The notes under the pieces are model-generated. The model had not been told where the DNA came from. It ran no database searches and worked only from the letters and a program-made list of their open reading frames with translations. Of a stretch of 64,000 nt of DNA, positions 11,269 through 22,437 are shown one piece after another (position 1 is the first letter of the stretch; every line of letters begins with the position of its first letter). The stretch is from Beta vulgaris subsp. vulgaris. Its lineage: Eukaryota > Streptophyta > Magnoliopsida > Caryophyllales > Amaranthaceae. A program made the translations under genes and the position numbers. The stretch covers positions 25,963,805-26,027,804 of the forward strand of contig NC_079208.1 in NCBI RefSeq assembly GCF_026745355.1. Reading direction: 5' to 3'.

Positions 11269-13919
11269 CATTTACTCTTTACTTTGACTATCAACTCACT
11301 TTTCACTCGAAATTACAACGCAAAAATATCATGACTTTCAAGGGTTGTAATGGGGCTGAGGTTATGGGTAGGAAATATATTTGGAAACGTGGTGTTAAAA
11401 GCCAACTAGTGGAGAAAACAACATTTTAACATCTATGGCCATTAGATGCAAACGTCACAAAAACTTCTACTAGATGTTCAACATCACATTCCATTAAATA
11501 AACATAGTACCCATCTTTATCAACCCCAACCAATTTCATTGACCTCTTATTCGATCCTTTCATTTTTTCATATTTTCAGAATCATTTTTCACAACTTCTT
11601 CATCATTCTTTTCATTTTGCACTTTCATAATATTTCAAGCAACTTTCTTTCAACATATTTCCTTCCAATAATTACCAAAAAACACACAAACTCAAGCTCA
11701 AAACATAATCTTTGATGCTACTCCACTTAGCAAGGCTTAGGTAGATAAATCATAAAAGGCTTAAGGCTTGTAATGTAGGTATTAGTTCCTAACAAAGTCA
11801 GGAAAGGCTCAGCAGGGCTAGAGAAAGGATAATATATATGAAAGGAAAATATCTCTGGAAGTTCAGAACACTGAAAAGAACACCTCAATCATATCCTAAT
11901 ACTTATAAAGTCAAGTGTCAAAGAGTATCAAGTCAAAGTCAAGATTCATGCAACAAATGAGGAACTAATCACACATGAAAGAACATAACTGACACAGATA
12001 CGTCAGTTTATAAGCACAAAATCTCACATCGGTTAAGGTGTCTAAACAATAAGGTTAAATCAAGCCAGAGAGAGATCAACCAATCTTACCACAAGCAATC
12101 AATTGCGATACAATCATGCTATGAAGAATCATGAATGAGATAGATTACGCTTAAGACTGTAGTAAGGATATCATCAAGGTTCTCAAATAGTGCTAGCGAT
12201 AGTCCTATAAATGCAACTAAGATGAGATGAAATCTAATATGTTGATGCAACTAAGAAAGCAGTACAATTTGTTTTGGTTACACGTAAAGTCCCACTCCTA
12301 ATGAGCAGTACAAACCGTGTAACAATCCTAAGAAAGCAATCAAACCTACACTAAAAAGCAGTAGATGATAGAATATTCCTCCCCCAAGCTAAAATTTGCA
12401 GTGTCCTCACTGCAAGAAATAGATTAGAAAAGGAACATAATTAAACCACATCGATCACCGAATCAACGAACAATCCCACAGACACACCAAACCACTGCTA
12501 TTGCCGCACACAAATCAAACAACCAAAAAAAAAATTAAATCAATGGTGTCATGAAAACGTAACAAGTATAACGATACAAATAGGATCCAAGCAGAAACTG
12601 AACGAAAAATTCAGAATATCAACAAGATAGAATAAAGAAGCTTATTACCCAGTTTAATGGGAAAAGGGTCGTATAAGCTCAAAAGTGATGTCGCAATGCT
12701 TCTTGAAAACTAACTTGAACCAAGTTGTAGCCGACTTGCACGAATCCTCAAACAACCATCAATTTTTTTTAAAAAAAGGAAAAATAAATTAGGTGGAAGA
12801 AAAAAGTTAAGAATAAAAAAAACTAACTACAAATTAAGGAAAAGAAAAAGAAAAAGAAAGAAGAGAAAAAATCAGAAAATAGAAGGAAAACGGAGAGGGA
12901 AGAACAAGGGAGGGGGTGGCGTTGCTATTGTGTGCGGAGTGGTGGACTCGGAGCGAATCAATGCAGGGGAGGCGGAATTCGGTGGTGGTCCGCCGGTGTT
13001 GGATGTTTTGGTGACCAGCGGGGTTGAAACACGTCGTGCAGGTGGGGTGAAAAGGTAGGAAGAGGCGGCTAGGTTGCTGTGGGCAACGGCGGTCGGCAAG
13101 ACAGGGGGTGGACGAAAGGGATGCGGTGGCGGAGGTACGAAACTGATGGTGGAGAGAAAAAATGTGGAAACAGGGGAGGGAGACAGATGGTGGCAGAGGT
13201 GCTGTGGTGCGCTGGCGCGGTCGTCCTCGTCGTGGTGAGGACGGAATCCGGCGCTGGTGTAGCAGGCAGTAGAAGTTGATGGTGTAGATTAGCACGCGAC
13301 GAAGGTCGTTTGCAGGTGGGGCTTTAATGGCGATAGGCGTGGTGGTGGCGCTGGGTTGGTCGAATAATGAATGGACGGAGCAGGTGGCGGTAATTGGCAA
13401 GAGTGGAGCTGCGTCGCAAAATATGAGGATGATGATGCACAGATTTAGCAGTGACGACTAACGATGAAAAGTGTACTTCTTTGAATCTGCAAAAACGCGG
13501 GTCGTGTTCCATGCTGCGATTCGCGGTATATACCGTGTGTCACGTTTTTGCCGGGAGTCGCGGTAAGCTCTCGGCGTTTCTAACGCGAGATGAGCCATTT
13601 TACCGCGACTCGTGTTTTTGGAGATCTTCTTCCAACTTCATTTTCTACGAACATTTTTTTTTCTTTTTGTAAACCTATAAACACACACAAAAACACACAA
13701 AAATATCAATATCACCCAAAAAGGAAAAATCAAATAAAATGAAAAGAAAAATATGTGTAAACTCGAGTTGCTTCTCGCAAAGCGCTCTTTTAAAGTCAAT
13801 GAGCTTGACTCCCTTAAGATCATGTGGCATTTGGTTGAAGAGATACCGCATCACCTCTGAAAATCCAGTGGGGTGAGTCAACATCTCTACCCTTCATAGG
13901 TGACGCATTTGCCCACCTG
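11269..13919 (-). other. Non-coding interior of the Athila-type element, where pol would be expected
   Basis: Immediately downstream of the protease on the minus strand, where reverse transcriptase normally starts, no RT, RNase H or integrase motif appears in any frame. An A- and C-rich stretch follows the protease at 13640-13740. A GC-rich block occupies about 12860-13640. The rest is AT-rich sequence without open frames of interest. Confidence 0.6.
12860..13640. other. GC-rich block of unknown origin in the Athila-type interior
   Basis: Base composition changes sharply from AT-rich flanks to GGTGGCGG-type sequence, with several GCG/CGC words around 13490-13620 such as ACGCGGGTCG and TACCGCGACTCG. 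Long open frames exist on both strands (12834-13400 minus is the longest), but their proteins are low-complexity Pro, Ser, Thr and Arg without a recognisable domain. It could be a captured host leader or promoter segment. Confidence 0.4.
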
Positions 13920-16065
13920 TCAACAACATGGATGCGGCGAACAAGTATCTCCCAAAGAAGGAACATGCATAGCTTTATGGAGTTCAAATTCCGCCTTGTT
14001 TTTACCCACGTTGAGAGATAACTTACCATGCTTCACATCAATCAAAGCTCCATCAGTAGAAAGACATGGTCTACCTAGTATAATTGGGGTGTGCACATCT
14101 TCTGGCATCTCCATAACAAAGAAATCGCATGGAATAGTTAACTTGCCAACTTGGAGGGGTACATCCTCTAAAACACCCAAAGGATATCGTATAGATCGGT
14201 CTGCTAATTTCAGGGAGACACGAGTAGGGCGAAGATCACCAAAATTGAGCTTTTTGAAGATAGCATTAGGCATGAGACTTACGCTGGCTCCAAGATCACA
14301 AAGTGCCCTTTGAATAGTTACATCTCCAATGGAACATGGAATGGTGAAGCTTCCAGGATCATTAAGCTTTTGAGGGAGTGTATTAAGAAGGATGGCACTA
14401 CACTCGGAGAGCTTCACTGTAGTAGCTTCACAAATCTTCTTCTTCTTATCCAAAAGTTGCTTCAAGGACTTAGCGTAGGTAGGGATTTCCCAAATGGCCT
14501 CAAGGAACGGGATTTTAAGATGAACATCTTTCAATAACTCAAGAAACTTCCTGTACTTCTTCGCTATTCTAGCCTTTGCCAATCAATGGGGGAAAGGAGG
14601 AGGCTTTGATGGAGCTTTCTCAACCTCTTTAGTAATGTTGTCTTTATCAACCTTGGGTGATGTCACAATAGGCTTCATTGGTTCCTCTAACGTCTTTCCA
14701 CACCGCAAAGTGATTGCACTTACATTGTGATGATTCTTAGGATTAGGTTCCCGCTGCCCTGGAAATTGGGGAGGTGCCTTCTGAAGTTGGGCTACCTGTT
14801 GAGTCACATGTGACATTTGTTGGGCTAGCTGTGCAATCTGGGTGTCAACTATCTTGTTGTGAGCATCAATACTATCAAACTTCTTATTCGTTTCCTTAGA
14901 GATTTCTAAGAGTTTCTAACAAGGAATCGGTATATGACTTTTAAGGAGGTTGTTGAGAGGGTGGACCTTGTTGTCTCTGCTGAAACCCAGAGGGATTGGA
15001 ATTATGTGGTGCTTGAGGTTGATTGTTGCTCCAAGAGAAGTTCTCATGATTCCTCCAACCAGGATTGGAAGTATTCGAGTAAGGATCATTTCTAGGTCTA
15101 ACATCACCCTACACAGCTTTGGCTTGCTCTTGTTCCACAATACTCATATCGAGAGATATGGAATTTACATTGTTCGCTTGTAAAGCATTCATCTCGGCAT
15201 TAGCACCAACTGATATATTCTTGATTTGTTGAGACAAAGCATCAACCTTACTAGAGAGTGAAGTTATTGCATCGACCTCATACTTGTCGCCCTTCTTAGA
15301 TGTAGATCGTTCACTAGACCAATGGTAGCTATTGGCGGCCATTTCCTCGAGCAATGCCTTGGCTTGAGCAGCTGTCTTACCCATGAGAGCACCCCCTGCT
15401 GCAGCATCAATAGAAATTCGAACCTCATGAGCCAACCCATTATAGAATGTCTGGATAAGGAGCCATATTGGAATCTCATGATGAGGACACTGTCTTTGTA
15501 AATCCTTGTACCTTTCTCAAGCTTCATAGAGTGATTCACCATCCAATTGAGTAAAGGATGTGATGGCATTACGCAGCTTGGTAGTCTTTCCTGGAGGAAA
15601 GTACTTCTGACAGAAAGCAGTGGCTAATTCATTCCAATTTGTGAACTTGTTCGCTTCATGACTCTTCAACCATTCTTTTGCTCCGTCCCGCAAGGAGTAG
15701 GGGAATAGGCGGATGCGAAGAGCTTCATCGGAAGCCCCATTTTTTTTCACAGTGTCACATTTCTCAAGAAAAGAATTGATATGTTCATTGGGATTCTCCA
15801 TAAGGCTGCCACTAAACTGATCTTGGTGAATGAAGTGGATCGGTTGGATTTTGATCTCAAAGTTGTTGGCCTCTACAGCATGCCTGGCAATGCTAGATGT
15901 GGATGTGAGATCTGGCATATTATACTCTCGAAGAGAACGAGCCATTGGTTCTCTCTGAATATTTTCCTGGTCCCTTCTTCTTCTCTCAGCGTTAAGTCTC
16001 CTAGCTGTGGCTTCTATCTCTGGATCAAAGACCACGTGATCTACAGATCGCGATCCCCTGCGCAT
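13920..16065 (-). pseudogene. Athila-type gag and aspartic protease
   Basis: The frame starts at 16065 and runs through a retrotransposon gag domain (FSGSLMENPNEHINSFLEKC, then LRDGAKEWLKS and FCQKYFPPGKTTKLRN) and a Gln/Asn-rich linker with NPGWRNHENFSW. It then reaches the SAITLRCGK motif that precedes protease in this clade. The protease has the active-site motif DLGASVSLMP (near 14296-14267) and the flap-region motif IILGRPCL. The whole region keeps one frame but has in-frame stops at 15517-15519 (a TGA where Trp is expected), near 15109 and at 14583. Gag packages RNA into virus-like particles; protease cuts the polyprotein. With these stops neither should be produced at full length from this copy. 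Confidence 0.85.
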
Positions 16066-16155
16066 TTGGATACAAAAACTAGTGAAGAAATGAACAAGAA
16101 CAAAGTAACAGGTGTAATATATTAAAACTAATCAAAATAATTCTAATCCGTAGCC

Positions 16156-16172
16156 TCCCCGGAACGGCGCCA
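16156..16172 (-). promoter_or_regulatory. tRNA primer-binding site of the Athila-type element
   Basis: On the minus strand it reads TGGCGCCGTTCCGGGGA, a tRNA-Asp-type site close to the classic Athila/Tat PBS, six bases after the LTR end. It starts minus-strand DNA synthesis and fixes the element's orientation. Confidence 0.85.
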
Positions 16173-16178
16173 AAAACT

Positions 16179-17783
16179 TGTTAGTGCTTTATTTTAATAC
16201 CACAAGTGTACGGTATCGTAGCACATAAGGTTCGAACTCAGGGAGGTGCAAGATTAACTACTACTTGATTTTAGATTATAAAATAGTTGCACAATCCATA
16301 AATGATCACGAATAATCTATAAACTAAAGGCTAAACTAATGACAAAATATGACAAACTATGTGAATATGATAATTAAAGCATTAAGATTAAGCATCACCA
16401 CTAATATGAATTGTTTAAACCATAACTCACATCCTAGTTATTCGACTATAGCTTAGGCGAGATTGACATTCCCTTATGACTCAGTAATAAAGCACAGTTG
16501 CGAACCAAAACTAAATACTCGGTCATTCCTCAATACCTAGAGCTCACTTTCGTGATAGCAAAAGGCCTAACTAACATACATGTCTCCTATTTTCATGGAT
16601 TACACACATAATTAGAAGCATTAAGAACCAATATCAAATAATTCCCAATTCTAGTTCTCACCTATTTTTATGGGAGAATTCAAATCAATAACAAGATTAT
16701 CTAAATTAAGACCCAACTTTCCTTGATGAACTCAATTAATAAAATAGCAATTTAGCATCGAACAAATATTCCTAATTTTAACTTCAACTTTCGTTGATAA
16801 TATAAAACTAGGGCTAAATCAAGATGCACAATTGACAATAACAACAATCTTGTCAAACCCTAAACATATAATCTAACATGGGAATTAGAGAAGAATTTAC
16901 ATAATCAATCCATACTAGGGCCCAACTCAATCTTAGATAAAAAAAACTACTCAATAATCATGGCAAAAAGAACAATAAACATAATAGAAAACATAATTAA
17001 AATAGTAATAATAAAGAGAAGATGAGAGAATAAAACTTGATTGAATTGAAGATGAATATGAAAGCTTGAATTTTGAATCTCCAAAGTAGCAGTAGAAAAT
17101 AAACTAGGGCATAAAACTAGAGAGAAAACTAGACAGGAAAAATAACGTGATATTGAAAAGTGAGTAATAGATGTCCTATTCTAATTAGAAAACCTCTAAT
17201 ATAGAGTTCTAACTCCTAAAACTAGTAGGGAACCAAATTACAAGATAAAGAAGCCAAATAAATCATTAAATGGTCGAAATCATTAAAATCGCGTGCCCGT
17301 AAGAAGTTTCTGGCGGACTGGGCCAACTTCTGAAGCCCATATCTCTCAAAATACAACTCGCCTTGGGCCATATGACCTATCATTGGAAAGCTCTTCAAGC
17401 CTACTTTCCAATTCCATTAGAATCAGCCCAATATCAGAATCTAGTCAGAAGTTATGAATGAAAGAGTGAACATGACTCGATTTGCATAATTCTATCAATG
17501 AATTCCAACTCCAATTTAGCTCCATTTTGCACTCAAATACATCCAAAATGATCCTTATAAAGGTAGCTTGCTTCCAATTGTTCCTAAGTACTCAAGTTTT
17601 TCCAATGATACTCCAATTATGTTCTCGATACCTAAAATTCATCAAAGAATACCAAAAACGTACAAGAGGAGTAATATTTCGCTAATTAAGTAATATCATG
17701 CAATTATGAACTATAATGCACCTAAATGCTCCTATAATGCAACCTAAATTCAACTAAAACCTATATAAAAATATGACACATCA
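16179..17783 (-). repeat. Athila-type LTR, right copy (element 5' LTR)
   Basis: Begins TGTTAGTGCTTTATTTTAAT and ends ACACATCA on the plus strand. It is followed by the duplicated target ATGGG, and beyond that by CACTA sequence. Confidence 0.92.
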
Positions 17784-17788
17784 ATGGG

Positions 17789-18205
17789 AGGATATACTTG
17801 GCTGGATTTGTAAATGTTCAATTTGGCTGGATTTGTGCCTCTAGCCTCTAGAGAGTACACAAAAAAGTACTTTATACAAAGCACAGTTCTGTGCTTTTAT
17901 AAGTGCTCTTTTTTTACCCTCACAATTACCTATCTGATGCGGTCATTGTACAGAAACGCATAGTTTTTGGACTTACTGATGCGGTTCTTACGGAAAACTG
18001 CACCAGTTAACATAAGTAACTGATGCGGTTTTTCTTAAGAACCGCATCAGTAAATCATTTACTGATCTGGTTTTGGATTTACTGATCCGATTAAAAACCG
18101 GATAAGTAAATAATTTGGATCTGCTGCGATCCCATCTGATGCGAACCAAAACGGCATCAGTAAGCTCGGTTTTGACTGCATCAGATGGGCTTTTTTCCAC
18201 TAGTG
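17789..18205. repeat. Right end of the non-autonomous CACTA element
   Basis: Contains clustered CTGATGCGGTT and ACCGCATCAG subterminal repeats in alternating orientation and the terminus TTTTTTCCACTAGTG. Subterminal repeats of this kind bind CACTA transposase in characterised elements. Confidence 0.85.
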
Positions 18206-19902
18206 ATCATTACTTACAATCTGAAAGTCACAACAATTAAATCATACTATCATGTCCCCCTGTGGCAACTTTAGGACAAAGCAGAGGTTTTCACATCGAT
18301 CGTAGTTTTGGACTTAAGCTAGCCACAAAATTAGATAACGCTTGTGACTTTAAGATAAGCCTTTGGTAATAACTGGTAGTTAGAAGTTAGATGATATAAT
18401 TTGTTCTTCGTTCGTCTGGACAAATTTTCGTTAACTCAAGACGCACTAATTATAGCAGGTAGTCATAATCGAATCCATATCAAAGCTAATATAAGTAGTC
18501 TTAAGAGAAATATCTGGTCATCGCGCCAAGTAGAAAACTTACTTATGCATCACATGGCTGACGACCATTACTAAGAAGATGTCTTTGGTGCAAGATTGGC
18601 ATTAAGATGACGTCATGAAATGATGAACGACAGTAAGGCGACATTGATGTTCGCATACGCCATGATCATGTTAGTTAATCGTGGCACCAATTAACCTGCT
18701 GTCATCACTCTAAACAATAATTTTGTACTTAGGCATGACATCTTTAGTAAATCAAAAATACTAATGACCTGTAAAAAGATTTGAATAACGCAAGCAATGT
18801 TAGTCCATAATAAAGATGCAAATTAAAGTGTTTCGACTAGTGTGTGCACAAGCATCACGGTTAGTCGATAAATGATAGTAAACAAGATAAGTGATGCGAA
18901 TCATAAGCTTTTACGTTAAAAAAATGGCGATGAAAAGATAAGACTATCGAGGTGACAAAGATAATGAATTAATAATGAAACTAAAAGGTAAAACTTTAAG
19001 GCAACAAGATATTGATGGAAATAAAATGTAAAGCGTTAAGGTAAGATACATATCGATAAGGATCATATTAATAACAACGAATAGAGACTAGCTAGAAGAG
19101 ACAATAAATTAAAACTTTAATCTAAATAACAAGGATCATCATCATACTAATATAAATTAAAAATAAGAGTAATATGGCATACCTCAATGGTTTTGATGAC
19201 TGTTGTTGTTTATGACATGCTTAATATAAACGTCATTTACAATAAAAAAAATTACCTTGGGAAGACGTCGAAATTTAAACTAATCCCTTAATGTCGTATT
19301 GCTTAATATTAGAAAAAGCATTAGTAATCAAAGTATTAACTATCGAAAACTGATATGATTATCAAAACATTAAATATCAAAGCATGCATTGAAGATTAAT
19401 AATAATAATGATGAACAAAGTATTAAATTTATAACAAGCAAATTATAATTTATTGTCCCCCTGTGGCAACTTCACGAAAAAAATATGAATATTATGAAAT
19501 GAAGTTAGCCACAAAATATAATGTTACCTTTAATTTGTTGTTTTTCATAACATCACAATCACTTAACATTACGATCTTCGCCTATAACTTTACTTTCTCT
19601 AAAAATGCACTTGGTACATAATAGGTTAGTCATCACAATATATAGATTTCAATATATCTAAGTACTTCATATGCATATGATAACACACGTAAAATCAGCT
19701 TTTTTTACTCCTAGAAAAGAATGAACTGTAACTAAATTACAAGAATACTTAGTGGAAACCAATTTGTCAAAATTAAAGTCAAAGGTTCTTATCCTTCATT
19801 TGTTATAGCTTGAATCAATAATTATGGAAAGTTTCATCCACGTTGAAAAATGAATATAATAAGTAATACTTACTTTCACTTAAAAAGATTTTGAATATTA
19901 TG
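18206..19902 (-). other. Non-coding interior of the Tat-type element, middle part
   Basis: No gene recognised. The word TGTCCCCCTGTGGCAACTT occurs at about 18253 and again at about 19459, each followed 50-70 bp later by TAGCCACAAAAT, so a diverged repeat of over 80 bp recurs 1.2 kb apart. Otherwise AT-rich with TGACG words. Confidence 0.5.
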
Positions 19903-20969
19903 TTGCAACAGGGGCGGACCCACGTGGGGTCCTGGGTGGCACGTGCCCCACCATTAATTTTAAAAAAAAAGTAAAAAAAAAAAGATTCAGTCAGTCTTCA
20001 GGACTACCGTACCCGTGTACTACAACTACTCGGTTTCACAAATCCCGCTCCTCCTCAAAATAATATTTTAACCTGCCATCCTGCAAAATATTAGACTGAA
20101 AAAGTAAACCTAAAAAAAATATGACGCATAGGCATAGTCTGTTAGTCCATTTATATTCTTTCTATCAGAACCTGTGTAAGATCAATATCACAACCAATGA
20201 AGTCTGCGAGTTTCATGAAGTCAGTGTTGCTACCACTTTCTTTCCAATATGTTCGGGAGCCCTCGAAAGGCGCCCGAACGTTTCTGAATCAGCTAGTAAG
20301 AATGAACTTCCTTTTAAGGGTAAAAGTGAGTAGTTCGTATGTGATTATGAATTTAGCGTATGAATCTTTTCCCAAGCGAGCCCTCAAAAGGGAAAGCTGC
20401 GGAGACGACAGACTCACCAGTCAAGCAAATCGTTAAGGCTGACTACAGCAGACCGGGGGTTCAAATTCCTCTTTTCTTGTTTCAATTTTCGGGAGTGGTT
20501 TTTTTTTAAATCCAAGTTTGACTCTTCTTAGATCCTTAGTGCCCCTATGCCAGAGACCAATTGCCAGAGATTGGCTAGCATGAGGGCCCTTACTTTTTCC
20601 AGAATTAGAGTTCGACCACAGCTGCGCTCGTCTCAGCTGCTCGTGAATTAAGGAATGCGCCAATTCAGGAATTTCTGGAACAAAAACGAGCGTTGGCGGC
20701 CCCTCTAGTGCTAATATACGACCCACCCCGTCTAAAGAGCACCCTCTTCATTAAGTCTTTCATCAAATTCGGATTATGATATAGCAGAATCTTCATAAGC
20801 GGAAACTTAAAGATATAAACTGAGTGCCATTTGATAAGTAACTGAGAACAAGGGGGGAGGATATGGAAAGGATGAAGTAATGAAAGTCCCAAGTTCTTTT
20901 ACTCATTTCAGAAAGTCTGTTCTGCGCGGTTGGTTCTTAACCAATGATCCGGAAAGCATGGGAGTTTTA

Positions 20970-21006
20970 TCGTAAGACCGAAACTCAAAGGAATTGACGG
21001 GGGCCT

Positions 21007-21039
<33 letters not shown>

Positions 21040-21065
21040 ACAACGCGCAAAACCTTACCAGCCCT
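20970..21065 (+). pseudogene. rrn18: Mitochondrial 18S rRNA fragment
   Basis: The highly conserved small-subunit segment with AATTGACGGGGGCCTGCACA and GGTTTAATTCGATACAACGC is present. CCTGCACA and ATACAACGCGCAAAACC match plant mitochondrial rather than plastid rRNA. About 96 bp are recognisable. After CCAGCCCTT the sequence leaves the rRNA. A non-functional fragment. Confidence 0.8.
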
Positions 21066-21100
21066 TCGGGATTTCCGCATCCGGAAGTCTCGCACGCATG

Positions 21101-21271
21101 TTGTTCCCAAGAACTAGCAAAATCGAAATAGCAAAATTCTTGGGTCATCTTAATGGGCTCAGAAACCACACGTTTCTCTGGATCATCATAGCGTACTTCT
21201 ACATATCCACTCAGAGGAAAGTCTTTTCGTAATGGATGACCCTCGAAACCATAATCTGTTAATATACGACG
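21101..21271 (-). pseudogene. nad9: Mitochondrial nad9 C-terminal fragment
   Basis: About 57 codons encode the conserved C-terminal part of NADH dehydrogenase subunit 9 of complex I, including [20 protein letters not shown] and [17 protein letters not shown]. Changes such as [11 protein letters not shown] suggest either an unedited or a mutated copy. It is preceded by unrelated codons and runs straight into antisense rrn18 sequence, so it cannot make the subunit. It supports the mitochondrial origin of the insert. Confidence 0.85.
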
Positions 21272-22437
21272 CTCCTCCTCTCTGACTAGTAATACACTCG
21301 AAGAAATTGGGCCATGTTTCCCGAGGGAGGCCGCCTTAGAAAGCAAACTATATAGGCAAGAACTCACTTCAAAAATGGATGCGAGCGACACAAAACTTAC
21401 CTTGCTATCCACGAGACGACATTGAGGCTAACAACAGCACGATCTCCGAGCCCTACTAAGCCTACTACACTCTTCTCTTCACCCTAGCAGCAAGATTGGT
21501 GCCAGCAAGAATATTGCACGGTTCGAACCACCAGTGAGAGTGACATTCAATATCAAGCATATAGCAGAGCACTCTTTCCGCCGGCCTTTTAAAGAGTAGG
21601 AGAGCGTGGTATGATTTTGATACTTCCTTGTCAACTTCTTTAGGTTTGGATATTCATAGTTTTCTAGCACAGCTCTTTTCTTGGCCCTTTGGCTCTTGTT
21701 TATCCCCTTCATTTCTAAATTTCCATGGTGAGGCCTTCAACCATTCACCGAAAATCATCTCAGGCTTAGAAAGAGTTTATCTTCTTCTAAATTCTAAGAA
21801 AATGGATTTCTTTTTTACCCCCACGGTAATCCCATTTCAGCAGCGAAGTCCGAGCATAAGTAAGCGACTCTGAGAGTCTGAGAAAGCACTGATTGTTGTC
21901 TGCCTATCTTGCTGACGACGACGATGTGACGTGACTTGACTCAGCTTGCCGTTGACGGCTGCCACAGTCCAGTGGCCCACAGTACAAGTGTACAACAAGA
22001 CAATTAAATTAACCTTTGCAAATTGCAATTCGTGCCACACTGCCACAAATCCACAGTATACAATTTCCTTAATTTCTTTTACCCAATTTCACAAGTATGT
22101 CTTACTCTTTTCCAAGTATTACTTACTTTGTTTTTTTGTTTTAAATTCTATTACTTGCTTTCTTGATTGAATTACAACGAAATTGTTTAATTTTTTTATT
22201 TGAATATCAATGTGTGATTGCTTTTTTTGCAAAATATATATAAAACATTCAATGTTACAAAATTAATTAACTAAACACGTAGGAATTTCAAATTATAATT
22301 ATTGATAATTGATAAATAGTAAATACATATGAACTATATTGATTTAATTGTATGATTTTAATTTTATATTATTGTCTCGTTGTTACTAAAAGTTGTTGAT
22401 AAATTATAATCTTATTTGAGTTATAAAATAAATTTCA

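Larger units (their letters stand above)
6426..17783 (-). mobile_element. Athila-type Ty3/gypsy element with gag-protease but no pol (TR-GAG-like)
   Basis: LTRs of 1592 bp (6426-8017) and 1605 bp (16179-17783) begin TGTTAGTG and end ACACATCA on the plus strand. They are flanked by the perfect target duplication ATGGG (6421-6425 and 17784-17788). On the minus strand a tRNA-Asp-type primer-binding site follows the right LTR, then gag and protease (16065-13920). No reverse transcriptase, RNase H or integrase follows. The interior left of the protease is non-coding and is interrupted by an LTR-like block (8391-11268). A gag-only layout with long LTRs matches the plant TR-GAG class, which needs pol supplied in trans. 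Confidence 0.9.
4977..18205. mobile_element. Non-autonomous CACTA element, split by an Athila element
   Basis: The termini are CACTAGTGGAAAAAA at 4977 and its reverse complement ending at 18205. They are flanked by the 3-bp target duplication ATC (4974-4976 and 18206-18208). Subterminal repeats CTGATGCGGTTTTT and AAAACCGCATCAG occur in both orientations near both ends (4990-5160 and 17930-18190). Without the Athila element at 6426-17783 and its duplicated ATGGG, only about 1.87 kb remains and no transposase is present. Sequence on the two sides of the insertion is related: TGTTCAATTTGGC(A/T)GGATTTGTGCCT occurs at about 6373 and about 17816. This is a non-autonomous element that depends on a transposase encoded elsewhere. 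Confidence 0.9.
20110..21870. other. Nuclear insert of mitochondrial DNA (NUMT) inside the hAT element
   Basis: The stretch contains a piece of plant mitochondrial rrn18 (20970-21065, plus) and the C-terminal part of nad9 (21271-21101, minus), directly joined. Their order is not that of intact genes. A T-arm-like GGGGGTTCAAATTCC lies at about 20456. The base composition is more even than that of the AT-rich neighbours. Boundaries are estimated from where this character starts and stops; the left hAT terminus and the transposase gene lie on either side. Either the hAT captured the fragment or mitochondrial DNA was used to repair a break inside the element. Confidence 0.7.

Noticed and set aside
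12834..13400. 188-codon minus-strand open frame
   Set aside because: Low-complexity Pro/Ser/Thr/Arg sequence in a GC-rich block, with competing frames on both strands and no domain. Treated as non-coding.
18206..19902. Regulatory gene cluster suggested by many TGACG motifs
   Set aside because: The motif is spread through all non-coding parts of the Tat-type element and no gene is near. It is more likely a composition feature of the element.
20440..20480. Complete tRNA gene in the mitochondrial insert
   Set aside because: Only a T-arm-like GGTTCAAATTCC is visible. No acceptor stem or anticodon arm could be matched.
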